A stretch of 39,796 nt of DNA from Paramarasmius palmivorus (lineage: Eukaryota; Basidiomycota; Agaricomycetes; Agaricales; Marasmiaceae), in NCBI GenBank assembly GCA_037176845.1, contig JAYKXP010000274.1:1-39796 (forward strand), in the 5' to 3' direction. The stretch's first letter is position 1; the number at the start of each line of letters is the position of its first letter. This document shows positions 10,485 through 20,866 of this stretch, piece by piece. A program made the position numbers and the translations under genes. The notes under the pieces were generated by a model that had not been told where the DNA came from, ran no database searches, and saw only the letters and a list, made by a program, of their open reading frames with translations.

Positions 10485-12330
10485 CTGGTATTCCTGGACA
10501 TATTTGGCAACAATGGTGCTCTGCAAATGTCTTTCCTCCATGAATTTCATGGTCCTTGGTCTCTGTAGCTGGCTCTGGTTGATTCTTTGGTTGTCCTGTA
10601 TAGCCTTCTTGATGGTGTTGTTGAGAATCCATTCGATTTTCTCCGCATATGATTGCTTTGCTATCAATCGGGGTTTGTAAATCGACCATTGTGGCCATTG
10701 TGGTGTCGATTTCCACGGCCATATATGCTGTTTCTTTCCTTTCCTTGGGATATGGCTCTAGGTTTGTCTCTGTCGACACGGGATTTGTGGGTTCTTCTTC
10801 TTCATATGTCCATTCAGTGAATGGCACAAATTCCTCTACAGCCCTTATTTCCCTTGCTAACCATGTGCCTTCTTCCCATATTTCCTTTTCTACAGCTCTC
10901 ACAGCACTTTCATTTGCACTGCGACTCTTTTCCTTTGCCTTTCTCCATGGTTTGTCTGGCTTGTCTTCATCAGACTTGTCTGATTCCTCAGATTCATCAT
11001 CTGATTTCCTGGACTTCGGCTTTGAACGACATCCTGCAGCAATATGTCCTTTTCCTTGACATCTGAAACATGTGATTTCCTTGCGATCTCTATCTCCGCC
11101 CTGACGATCATTAAATCTCCGGCCTCTTCCTCGGCTATTAAATCCTTGGCCTCTATTATTGGAATGATCTCGGGAATAATTTGGCTTCCTCCTCCTTCTT
11201 GACTTTTGCCCGCGCATTGCTTGTCCGTTGCTTCAGCTCAAAGGGCAGCAATCAGCTTGTCAACAGTTTTAAATCCTGTTTGATTCACTTATACAGTCAT
11301 GACAGCTGTGATTTGTGAAAATCAATGAAATGGGGAACTGATGCAATTTAATGCATTCTTGAACTGATCATCCGAAATAGTGATGTTGTCGTGATGTGAG
11401 TTCGTTCGGTTTTCGATATTGAGGAGTTTTCGTCAATATGTTCATTGACTTTGCCAACGTTGTTGCAAAGATAGATTGTATAGCTTGCGTTTCCAGGTTG
11501 CTTCTGTTCAAAGGATTCTTTGTGTCGTAATCCTTCTTTAAAACCTGTCCATAATGCTTGAGATGTCTCCGCATTTCGATATCTTCGAAGAATAGTATCC
11601 GCAATTTTCCAATAATTGCATTCATGAGAATCTGGCGTCTGAGTCGGCTCCTTCTTCTGCAGTAGTCAGGTACTTCCCATACCCTATTGACTTTGCTGCA
11701 CGTTCTACACGCATTGCCCACATGCCCCAGTTTGAACCATCGTCCTTTAACTTGGTACATTCGGCAAATGCTTTGACTGCTTTAGACATGTTGTCTTCTT
11801 CTTCGTCTGAATCAAATGATTCTTCCTTTGGTGGTCTCTTGGGAGATGGTGTTCTCGGTTTGGGTTTGGGACCTATGCTGGGCGATTCTGGTTGATCGTC
11901 CTTTTCTTCGTCGGCAGGTGTTCCTTTGTCTTCGTCAGATACAGGTTTATCAGTATCAGCTTCTGATTCCTGTTCTGAGTCTTCTTTATCCTGCTCTTGT
12001 TCCTGTTCTAGGTCCTGTTCTTCTTTATCGGATTCTTCACCAAATCCTAATCCTTTTTCGAACTCTTCAGCAAGTTCAGTTTCCTGATCAAACTCTTCAG
12101 CAAGTTCGATCTGCTCTTCAACAGTTTCTTCCTGTGAAGCTGGTGTTCCCGCTGGTGGGAATACTCTGTTGCTGTCCCGATGGACTGCCTGTTCTACTGC
12201 CTACTGGTGTAGGTTGCCTACTAGGATTCCTGCTAGGGTTCCTAGATCCTCGTAATAATTGTTCTGGGTTGAACGTTCCTGATACTGGGGTACCGCTTCT
12301 GGATTGATAACGGCTACCTCTATCGGACAT
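10485..12330 (-). pseudogene. Gag of the outer copia element, frameshifted
   Basis: ATG at 12330 opens a Ser/Gly/Arg/Pro-rich N-terminus. After a frameshift near 12118 comes a long acidic stretch down to about 11830. Then follows a segment of the copia Gag type (KLKDDGSNWGMWAMRVERAAK, near 11750-11690), matching the usual DGSNY-x2-W-x2-R start of the UBN2-type core. Further shifts follow, and the frame near 11217-10700 has an Arg-rich region and a CCHC zinc knuckle (CFRCQGKGHIAAGC). The last frame before the KDZ insertion contains KIEWILNNTIKKAIQD. Gag forms the particle and binds RNA. The reading is disrupted at several places, so this copy is dead. The pieces lie in the expected order for a single protein. 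Confidence 0.7.
10497..10503. repeat. Possible target-site duplication of the KDZ element, right copy (GACATAT)
   Basis: This is the partner of 1117-1123. It lies 12 bases outside the clear end of the right inverted repeat. Confidence 0.4.
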
Positions 12331-12496
12331 ACACTAGTCCAATAGTCCTTTGCTTTGGATAGGGGATATTCCGGCGTCCCTGCTCGCCAATCGATATACA
12401 ATCTTGGTTCTTGTTCCTTGGGGATATTACGGCATCCCAAACTCACCACTATACCAATATGAAATCGGTATTACTCTGGTTCGGCTAAGGTTTATA

Positions 12497-12513
12497 GACC
12501 GGGGCCCATAACC
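12497..12513 (-). other. Primer-binding site complementary to the initiator tRNA-Met anticodon arm
   Basis: Directly inside the 5' LTR the minus strand reads GGTTATGGGCCCCGGTC. GGTTATGGGCCC is complementary to the conserved anticodon loop and stem of eukaryotic initiator tRNA-Met (GGGCCCATAACC), not to its 3' CCA end. The same 17 bases follow the LTR of the unrelated element at 29649. Drosophila copia is known to use a half tRNA in this way. Confidence 0.8.
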
Positions 12514-12882
12514 TGTCAGAGTTTTAGATTGAACTCTGTTAGCAGCGATAGCGCAGGTAAGCGCGAATAAACGATAGCTGATGACCAGAGGCCTTGAGAT
12601 AGAACCAAGTGATGAACTGATTCGATTCGATGTTATATGTAGGGTTTTCTGTCTAGCTTTTATACATGAGTGAGGGATTAAAGATAATCCTAAAGGTACG
12701 ATAATAGATACTAAATGAACTAGAAATAACTGCACAGTCAGTGTCAGTAACTGTCAGTAAATGGTAGTACAAGCGGGTTAAAGCTACTGTTCTATGTATA
12801 TCTGCTTTCTTAGTAACTGTGGCATAGGCAGAATAAAGTGAAAATGACTTGTCTAGTGACATCTATATTTAGAATTCCAACA
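12514..12882 (-). repeat. 5' LTR of the outer copia element
   Basis: On the minus strand it starts TGTTGGAATTC and ends TCTGACA, 369 bp. It agrees closely with the solo LTR at 15399-15778. Confidence 0.85.
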
Positions 12883-12887
12883 CTTAT
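12883..12887. repeat. Target-site duplication, right copy (CTTAT)
   Basis: Identical to 192-196 and directly abutting the LTR end at 12882. Confidence 0.85.
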
Positions 12888-12917
12888 CACTCTTCAGCTT
12901 ACTATCAACACCTTCAC

Positions 12918-13759
12918 ATGCCTCGGGTTCGCAAATACTCCACCAAGCAGGTGAAATTAGAGGCAGAACGCGCCAAATCAGCTAGACACTATTCGAAGTG
13001 AGTAACTCTTCCTATCTTGGTGATCATGCAATTCATGGTATCATTTATATCTCCCTAGAAATCGATGTCAAATTCTCGCTCGAAAGAAACAACAACGAAA
13101 AGAGGCGAAAGCCCAGGAATCAAAGTTCGAGTCTGTCTTTCCGGGTTTCTTGCATTCATTCGTTCTCTAAAAATGTCTGCTTTTAGGATGGATACTCGTA
13201 GGGTGTGGAAAGAGAAGCAGAATTCCGAACAGGTGTTGCAGCATGAGAGAGAACTGACCGAGGCACAACGCATACGGAATGAAGAGTGTGTTAATTGAGT
13301 TATTGATTGTGTCTATCTCGCTGACTTGCCAATAGTTCGCCAATTTGGAGACTACGCAACTTGGAAAACGGTTTCAAGCGAGAAACGCACGGCTGTCCAT
13401 CAAGATATTTAGACCACGTCTATGAACATGTGGTATCATGGTATTCCAACGTCGGCACAGGTTGTTGTCCAACTGGTATTCGACAAGACATTTTTGATAC
13501 ATACCTTAGGGCAATTGACCGCATTTGTTCATCTCTCCTTGCCGTTGAGAGCGGCGGTCAGATGTCGGACGAATGGCGGAAGGCTCACCGTTTGCGACAG
13601 CGAATTCATCGAATAATAGGGTGTATTCAGGATATGGAACTCGCTGTACTCAGTGAGGAATTGGTCGAGCTGTACGCTAGGGGAGAACTTCAATTTCAAA
13701 ATGTGCTTGTTCGACGATGGCTGGATGGAAATGATGACGTTGAATTAGACCTTCATTAG
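12918..13759 (+). CDS. Hypothetical basic-N-terminus protein, about 4 exons
   Basis: ATG at 12918 (MPRVRKYSTK) opens a short first exon ending in GTGAGT near 13000. Further exons follow introns near 13000-13058, 13131-13187 and 13288-13333. The last exon is open to TAG at 13757-13759. The N-terminal third is Lys/Arg-rich and helical (SARHYSKNRCQILARKKQQR), then a Glu/Gln/Arg-rich coiled-coil-like part. The C-terminal half is a mixed domain with Cys and Trp residues (SWYSNVGTGCC; MSDEWRKAHRLRQRIHRI). The basic pattern recalls the protein at 25346-26389. Family not recognised; nucleic-acid binding is a guess from charge. The LTR insertion ends 35 bp upstream of the start codon, so the native promoter is displaced by more than 12 kb and any expression may come from LTR sequences. 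Confidence 0.55.
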
Positions 13760-14076
13760 AGCTCAGCCCTTCCCATGTCTCAATGTTGCCTATCCTATGT
13801 ATATTGTGGAACCGTGAACTCAAGAAACTCGTAGCTGGAGCATTGGATTAGACCTGAGACAACGATGCAGTGAGTCAAAAATCATCATAACAACGTGCAC
13901 CGGAGGAAAGTAACTCCGCAGGTTGCTTTGAAACTATCTCGTTGTTCCGGTCCTGGGCCTGATCGATGAAACAAAGTCGCATACCCAAAGCGTGGAAGGT
14001 ATGTCCTCGATGTTTTCTCTGTCACTCTGTTGTTGAAGATCGCTATTGCTAGGCTAACCGCCATCGTATATTAGAT

Positions 14077-14384
14077 AGGCTGAGGTACAAGGACCCTTGG
14101 CGTCCAACCTTTGTGGTGCGTATCCTAGGTTGTGCATCAGTTCCCTAACAACATTTCAAATACAGGATCCGGTCGTACGCACCCCGTGTCATCTGCGAGG
14201 GTCAAGTCTTCGCCGATTCTGTCTCCGACACGCACGCAAGTCGGTACATGATATGATTGAAGCGGGAGTTTCGGCCGAAAGAGAACAGGACCTCAGAGAA
14301 TGGCTGAGGAATGGGACACTACGATACATCCTCTATTGTGATGCGACCACCCATTCTCCCTCAAAAACATGCTGGCACGCCTAA
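14077..14384 (+). CDS. Possible short hypothetical gene or 3' exons
   Basis: A segment RLRYKDPWRPTFV ends at a GTGCGT donor near 14116. It joins after ACAG near 14165 to an open stretch ending with TAA at 14382-14384 (Arg/His-rich, with DMIEAGVSAEREQDLREWLRNG). The splice keeps frame. I cannot find a convincing first exon: upstream frames towards 13950 lack an ATG. It may be a remnant, or alternative 3' exons of the gene at 12918. Confidence 0.25.
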
Positions 14385-14451
14385 TGTTGCAGATGTAATT
14401 ATATAGGTTGTAATACCAGTACATCAGGGACAAGACTACATAACGCAACCG

Positions 14452-15318
14452 TTAATCCCAACTTTCTTTTTTCCCGTGCACTTCCATCGCTAAAAGACTG
14501 TAAAGGAAATCCCATGTGGCGTGGCGATCGCCGTATCTTTTGTTCATGTCGTGGATGAACTGTGCCCGGCTGTCCGAAAGCTCGAATTTGAGCTCAATTC
14601 CAGCATAGTCATCGACTGGTACCTCAATCGCAGCAAGGTATTTTTCGACCCATGGATTACGAGCTTCCAGCGCGAGAGCCACAGCAATGAGTTCCTCGTG
14701 ATCAACTGAGTGATTGCGACTAGAGTCTGGGTTGGACACTGGAGCCCTGGGTTGTTGTGGTGAAGGTTCTGGGACTCGGACGTCGGATACCAGAACCTTG
14801 GGTTGTGGCTGGCGTGGTGGTGTCGGAATTGTGTCAGGACTAAGGACGTGAGCCTTGATCTGCGCCGCGTGTTCCGGATGCTCGTAAGGATGGTAGTCCC
14901 AAAGGTAATCTGGCGGCGATTTCCCCCCCAGGATGCTGGAGATCAGAGCATGCCCAAAGTCGCCATACACAAAAGCCCACTGAAACCTAGGGCTTGCGCC
15001 TTTCAGTGACCGGAACACTTCTTTACTGTGATACAAAAATATTAATTATATCATTTATCTCTGCAAAAACATGTTTACGCACACGTTGCAGTAGATTCCG
15101 GACTTGCTACCCAATCTAACATCTATGAAATATTTCGAGTGACGATTGAGTTTGTGGCACATAACTGACCAAGTCGGAATTTCGCGAAGCGCTGAAGCTA
15201 GGTTCACGTTGTTCACCTCCTTATATGTCTGGATTGGTATTTTGAGATGGTTAAAAGCGAAGACTGCAGCAGAAGTGCTATTAAACTGGATGGCAATGGG
15301 CAATGGGCGAGTATGCAT
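14452..15318 (-). CDS. Viroplasmin/RNase H1 N-terminal-like domain protein, single gene
   Basis: ATG at 15318 precedes a segment with KYFIDVRLGSKSGIYCN. After a GTGCGT...ACAG intron near 15081-15024 comes KEVFRSLKGASPRFQWAF and a Phe-Gly-His-Ala-Leu stretch. The order Tyr-hydrophobic-Val, Gly-x-x-x-Gly-Ile-Tyr, a helix, Gly-Ala-x-x-x-Phe and a last helix matches the small nucleic-acid-binding fold of caulimovirus viroplasmin and the RNase H1 N-terminus. A Pro-rich linker (about residues 120-160) and a helical C-terminus of about 70 residues follow, to the stop at 14452. There is no RNase H catalytic domain. Family proteins of this fold bind RNA or RNA-DNA hybrids; a role here is inferred. Relatives lie at 15994-16866 and 27053-28087. 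A solo LTR sits about 80 bp upstream of the start and may have displaced the promoter. Confidence 0.5.
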
Positions 15319-15398
15319 GCCTCCCACGCGAAATGGCCTGTGAAAAGAATTTCTCAGTAGCAGGTTAAAAGTTAGAGCGATAGACTCACATCTCTTTC

Positions 15399-15778
15399 TG
15401 TTGGAATTCTAAATATAGATGTCACTTGACAAGTCATTTTCACTTTATTCCGCCTATGCCACAATTACTAAGAAAGCAGATATACATAGAACAGTAGCTT
15501 TAACCCGCTTGTACTACCATTTACTGACAGTTACTGACACTGACTGTGCAGTTATTTCTAGTTCACTTAGTATCTATTATGGTACCTTTAGGATTATCTT
15601 TTATCCCTCACTCATGTATAAAAGCTAGACAGAAAACCTACATACAACAATCGAATCGAATAGAATCACATCAGTTCATCACTTGGTTCTATCTCAAGGC
15701 CTCTGGTCATCTGCTATCGTTTATTCGCGCTTACCTGCGCTATCGCTGCTAACAGAGTTCAATCTAAAACTCTGACAC
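15399..15778 (+). repeat. Solo LTR of the outer copia family
   Basis: It starts TGTTGGAATTC and ends TCTGACA, 380 bp, in the opposite orientation to 12514-12882 and very similar to it. There is no internal element sequence on either side, so it is a solo LTR left by recombination. CTTTC precedes it and CTTCA follows, an imperfect duplication that may have lost one T. Confidence 0.85.
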
Positions 15779-15993
15779 TTTCACCACGGAGCTCTTCTCG
15801 GACAGCAGCAGATATTTGCACTCGTTCTGAGTCATGATGGCAGTGGGCAGAAAGACTTGATTCTGCGAGGCCTTATATACAGATGGACTTGCAATTTTCA
15901 ATTGATTCCAGACATTTTTTAGATCTCAACTGCGCTATCTACGATACAATCGTATATGTAATTCTTTCTTGTTACGCTAATCCGGGTAGCTAA

Positions 15994-16866
15994 TCAACGA
16001 GTCTTGTGAGACGTGAACTGGAAGCCGGAGGTGATAATTGGATCCTCATCCTCAAGAGCCAGAGGGCTGTTCAAGCACTCGAGCTCCCAACCAGCCTTCT
16101 TCCCGTGAAAAGCACGAGAGTACTCGAGCAAGGCCTCATTCCAGGTCTTGTAGCTGTGGTGCTTGGTGCCACTGACGCCTTCAGTATATTTGAGGGCGTC
16201 GGTATTCCTAAGAACAGTCGTTAGCACGAGAGATTGCTGCATAGCGTGAACAATCACCACCTGGCAAAGATTCCAACCTGAGTGCCCTTGAGGACGACAT
16301 AGTAGCGTTCAGCAAGAAAGGTTGGAGACTTCCGGGATGAGGGATGCTCATCTCGTCGTCAGAAGAGTCGTCGGATATTATGACAGCATGACTACTATCC
16401 AAACGAGCCTGGGGTGAGGACGAATGAGGAGGTTCGGCAATGGGAGTAACGTCGGGGTGTCTCCGCTGGATCTTCGTGATGTTGGTTATCACCAATCCTA
16501 CAGGGATGGAGTATAAGTGACGCGCAAAACACTGCCTGAGCCGGGAGACAAACCTGCATGTTCCTCGGTGGTTGTTTTAACGATAGTGACGCCTAGTCGA
16601 AGGGAAAAAAAAACAATGAGCTTAATATCCGACATGGAGAAGAAGGCTACTAACCGCGTCCAGGCTCATGTTGCGTGTAGGTGTACGTGCGAGGGTTACT
16701 GTGAACGTTATTTCCACCTGTATCAATGAGTGTTGAGCAACGATTCTTATTTATATGAGGGACACATACCACCGATCACAATACTACCTTCTCGACGGTC
16801 GATGGGACTTGGTGGACGAGCAGTGTAGCTGTCTGGGTCGTTGGAGACGTTGGGAAGGCCAGCCAT
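15994..16866 (-). CDS. Viroplasmin-like protein of divergent module 1, with a frameshift
   Basis: ATG at 16866 (MAGLPNVSNDPDSY) starts a Pro/Ser-rich N-terminus. An intron near 16770-16730 leads to TYTYTQHEPGRG, and the next exons carry IQRRHPDV, an acidic Ser/Asp stretch and IPHPGS. Then comes the domain: ERYYVVLKGTQVGIFA, an intron near 16264-16209, and EGVSGTKHHSYKTWNEALLE with a terminal Tyr-Ser-Arg-Ala-Phe helix. This is the viroplasmin/RNase H1 N-terminal pattern. Its homologue at 27053-28087 has the same order (YTLTQHNPDK, YRRHPEADV, IPHPN, RYYVVFCG) and reads through IPHP...RYYVV in one frame. Here one base seems missing near 16313-16340, so this copy may be a pseudogene or hold a sequence error. 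It is divergent to the gene at 17471. Confidence 0.55.
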
Positions 16867-17470
16867 GATGGGTGTGAGAGAGAAAGAAAGATTGAAGCGT
16901 GAGAACCGACAATCGTCAACGCAAAGCCCAAGACCGGGGATCCTGAATAATCTGGTGAGCGATTTGAGCTGATTCGAGGGTGATAATCGACAAAGCAAAA
17001 ACGAATTACCAAGGGAGCCATGTGTCGCTAATCAGAAAATCTAGAAATCTAGCAAAACGTGATAGTATATGTCCAAACGAATTGGTAAGACCACGCAGTT
17101 GAAAGGGTGAGGATAGAGGAGAAGGGTGAGGACGTGCAGATCCCGACTTTGAGGCGGGGAAAAAGGTATTGCGCGAAAGTGGAAAATGCCAAGGAGCCAA
17201 TAGGAAGTGTAGTAGCTTGTTCCCAGTCGTGATCTGAGCGGGATGCGAGGGTCTGCTAAGGCAATATGGAGAAACTGGGTTTGCTGAAATAGGGTAGTTG
17301 GCGGCTTTGAAACCAAATTTAGCAAGCCAAGTTTAACGAAGACCTGAATGAGACTGGGTACTAGGAGGAATAATATAAATAGTGAAGAATCCAAGAGGAA
17401 ACACGTCAGACTCATGAATTGTCACCCTCATTATCTTCTGCTTCATCTCTCTTCTCAATCTCTTCTCCTC
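16867..17470. promoter_or_regulatory. Divergent intergenic region of module 1
   Basis: About 600 bp separate the two start codons (16866 on the minus strand, 17471 on the plus strand). It has no conserved coding frame. Pyrimidine-rich runs (17421-17470, CT-rich) lie just upstream of the plus-strand start, as is common before basidiomycete start codons. A bidirectional promoter is inferred from layout only. Confidence 0.4.
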
Positions 17471-20351
17471 ATGTCTCCAAGCGCCTTTAAGGGTACACGT
17501 TTGACGTTCCTGGAGGCTGCTATTACTGCCTACGCCATAGCTTTGAAGGAAGGACACGGTGCTGACTTCCTAGCTGAGCTGGTCCGTCGTTACTTCAAGC
17601 GTTATCCACCCAGCCTACCCCATAACGAGGAACCCAGCCCGGAGCATCTTGCCGCCGTCAACGATGACGAGCCAGATCCGGAGATCGTTCCTCCAACGAA
17701 GGAGCCTGACCAGAACGACGAAGACTTTGGCAAGGCTCTGATAGCCCATCAAGCCTTGCTGAAAGTTATTGGAGGACGAATTTCGGTATGTCACACTTAT
17801 GTCATACCACGTGCTGTGACTAATCATTTACCTGGCAGCAAATCCGTCGTTGGATGAACTACCATGTCGCGAAAGCCAATCCTACCAAGGATCTAGGCGA
17901 ATTCGACCCTTGGGCACCTCTACTCTTCAAGCTTACTGGTGTGGCAGTCGACCGTCCCGGTCGGCAACGTTCTGTCTACAACGTTTGGGCCAAACACAAT
18001 CCCGAGAAGATCAAACCCATCCTCGAGAGCAAGCTCAAGGAAGCGTCGACGCAGAAGCAACAAGGCGCAGGAGGTGGTCCTGAGACGGGGACTGCAACTG
18101 CTGGAAGTAAGACTGGGGCTGGAAGTAAGACTGGGAAGACTGGGGCTGCGAGTGGTCACACTCGAACAGGTATGTTATTATTCTTTGCTATCGGCCTATC
18201 ACTGACTATATTTGACAAGGTGAAAATGCTTTTGTGAAGGTCCGTCAAGATGTGATTGTTGCTGAATTTAAGAAGCTCAGCGATGGGGATAAGGCGCAGT
18301 GGAAGGAGGTCGCAGAGGAGGAACACAAGCAGCGCGTGAAGGAATGGAAAGAGGCTATCGAAGCACCACCTTCTACGGCTCCAGAGGCTCGTCAAGCGTC
18401 AGTTTACTCTCTACTCTCTTCTCTACCATGGCTGACAACACTACAGAAGCATCGAAGGTGTCGCTAAATTTATCATGCCTTTGCTAGAAGGAGTTGCCGA
18501 GCGTACTGGCTGGAAGGTTACGTTGGTTATGGGTGGACCGGAACCTGCAGATGGCGGACGTCTCAATGTCATCAGGTGAGTATTCAACAACCAGGAATAG
18601 TCGAAGTTGCCTGACGTTTGTTTGCAGCATGCATGCAGGTACCACGGGCGGAGCCTCTCCTCTCAATTTTGGCCAAGCAATGAGAGAGGCATACCAGACT
18701 TTTATCTTGCCAGTGTTCGGCGCGTACTTGAAGAAGTGTTATTGTGAGTACCAATGATGTTCGACCGCTTACTAGTCGCTGATTCGTTCAATTACTAGCC
18801 GTTGCCGAATGTCAATCAAGAGCTTTAGCTAATCCTGCGCCCACACTTGCTCAGCTCAAAATAGACGAGAACACCACCTTGGACAGCATCGACTTTGGGC
18901 CATCCACTTTACCGGACCTTTCGAGCCTTACTCAGGCGCTCTCGTCTGCCGCAGCTTCTTCGACAGCCACCACTACCTCAGCCTCTGCTACCGGGGCCAA
19001 TTCGACAGTCAAAAAGGCCTCGCCTGCAGCAGCAGCACCTTCTACATCAGCCTCGTCTACCATTGCTACGCCAAAAGGCTCAGGTCTCCCTGCTGCCACT
19101 GCTACGACTTCAGCTGCTCCTTCGGTATCTGGAGTAGCGTGCGCCGGTAATGCTGTACCTCAGGCTACCATGGGGCAAAAGCGCACTGCTACTGCTTCCA
19201 TGATGGCACCTGTCAGAGCTCCTTCAAAGTCATTGCCGTTACGTCAGGTACTCGTAGGTTCCTCCAGCGCCCCAGCACGTCGATCTCCTCCACTCCGTCT
19301 TTCACCGCCACCCCCATCAGATCGTTCGTCCCCCGAGCCTAGGCCACTGTCAGCCACTTCTTCCCGTGCCTCTTCGCCCATCGTTCCTCCGTCTTCTACC
19401 GTATCCACTCCCTCATCTCCTGAGCTCATCGTGTGCAACGTTCCCGAAGATGATGAGACCCGGGTTAGCTCGAAGCGTAGTAACGCTGGCAACTTGGTCT
19501 CTCCCTCGAAGAAGGCCAAGAATGGGAATGAAGAACGATATCACTATGCTCGTATGAGACCTGGAGGTCCCCCTCGCCTTCCTAATCGTTCCAAGGAGCC
19601 AGTGGCACAGAAGAAGACAAAATTCATTCCATATGTCGAAGTTCCTGCCCTCAACAGGTGCAAATCCTCTTCAACAACCTCAGATCCTGCCGCCTCATCT
19701 TCTGTAACCATCCAGCAACCACCTACCAGTCAGCAACCACCTACCAGTCATGAGGACGCGCGTTCTACAGGGGACATCGATTTGGATCTGCTTTCGACAG
19801 ATGCCACCATTGAATGTCCACCGAATGCCCCTGTTTATGCCCAAAACACCATCGAGATGTGCAACGCGTTTGGCCTGGATCAGCGCCTTCACGACATCAT
19901 GGAGCTGTGGATTTCTTTCGAGTAAAAAGCGGGATGGAGTCCTCCAGCAGTGCCACCCACGAAGCTCGGCACCACCTCACGCCCAGAGCTAGTCAAAAAG
20001 TGGATCGCTGTTGCTCGGCGCACTGGTTTCAAACCCGACATTTGCGACCTCAGCGTGTATGCAACCATGTACATGGACTGGTTCTCCAAATGCTCTCCTG
20101 AGTGGCGTAGGAGGGATCCTGATACCAGATTGATGCCCCGAGACGGATCTGATTGGGCTCCTATCGCCATTTCTGGGATCAATGGAATTGTTTCATTTGT
20201 CGCAGCGTTGGTATGGTGGAAGGCCAATCTTGCCAAGCTTCCCAGGTCAACCCATCATGAGATGCAAGCATTCCAGCGCCATCTAGAGGTATACAAAGAG
20301 GCGGTGAACGAAATTCACTCTACATTTACATCTATAAATGAATCTATGTAG
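17471..20351 (+). CDS. Large hypothetical protein with HMG-like segment, module 1 partner
   Basis: The start at 17471 (MSPSAFKGTR) is chosen because the paralogue at 28507 begins MPNPGAFHGVR. Exon 1 (17471-17785) has a leading domain with FLAELVRRYFKRYP and an acidic Pro-rich stretch. Exon 2 (from 17839) begins QIRRWMNYH, continues with YNVWAKHNPEKIKP and, after an intron at 18171-18219, FKKLSDGDKAQWKEVAEEEH, which resembles the last helices of an HMG box. Further exons follow introns near 18398-18449, 18573-18627 and 18744-18799, then a long Ser/Pro/Ala-rich low-complexity region to about 19700 with an 18-bp direct repeat near 19720. A C-terminal domain near 19950-20300 has RPELVKKWIAVARRTG and a Trp-rich WFSKCSPEWRRRD. 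TAA at 19923-19925 breaks the frame, but the same frame continues. I recall similar mushroom proteins of unknown role. DNA binding is inferred. Confidence 0.6.
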
Positions 20352-20866
20352 CCTTTTCTCTATTGTAACATCTTCTGCAGCTGAAAATAGAATTGACTCG
20401 GGCGCCAAAAAGGCGCCTACTTTTTATTTGCTTCAGCCTGTTTACGAGGGTATGTAGGCCAGCGCAGGGGATAAATGTATATCAGTTGTATAGTGCATCG
20501 GATAAATCGTCCGGCGTGGTGACCTTGTGTTCATCAATCCGGTAGGTCAGGTGTTCGACTCCGACTGGTGTCGAAAAATTTTGGCTGATACTGATGTAGC
20601 CCTGGCCATATCCCGCACTCCGGCGTGTTTGACGGCCAAGTGCCCCTGGACTGGTAAAGACCCTTTCCTGTCCAAGGCTAAGTGCCTAGTGAAATCCCTT
20701 CTATATTGGTAGGCATGGATTCCACTGGCAACAGCCATGTTCAAATGATTGAGGAAACTGGGTATTACCACCAACAACTCATTTGAGCTAGCAGCTTCAG
20801 GTGAACATTGTATGTCTTATTTTCAGTTCTATTCTTTTGTCACATGGCTGACGTCGATATTCATAG

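Larger units (their letters stand above)
197..12882 (-). mobile_element. Ty1/copia-type LTR retrotransposon, Gag-only, interrupted by a KDZ transposon
   Basis: On the minus strand the order is a 5' LTR (12882-12514), a primer-binding site (12513-12497), gag (12330 down to 10485), the inserted KDZ element (10484-1138), the end of gag (about 1123-659), a purine tract (591-581) and the 3' LTR (580-197). A CTTAT duplication flanks the whole. Without the insert, the internal part is only about 2.6 kb. I find no protease, integrase, reverse transcriptase or RNase H motif in it, so it looks like a non-autonomous element that needs pol in trans. Gag has several frameshifts. A solo LTR of the same family lies at 15399-15778. 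The structural call is strong; a later loss of pol cannot be excluded. Confidence 0.85.

Noticed and set aside
11816..12307. Long plus-strand open frame over the outer element's gag
   Set aside because: It is Leu/Val/Gln-rich with no domain and lies antisense to the acidic Gag stretch, whose Glu/Asp codons create the open frame on the other strand.
19244..19519. Minus-strand Gly/Glu-rich frame
   Set aside because: It is the shadow of the Ser/Pro-rich region of the plus-strand module 1 gene.
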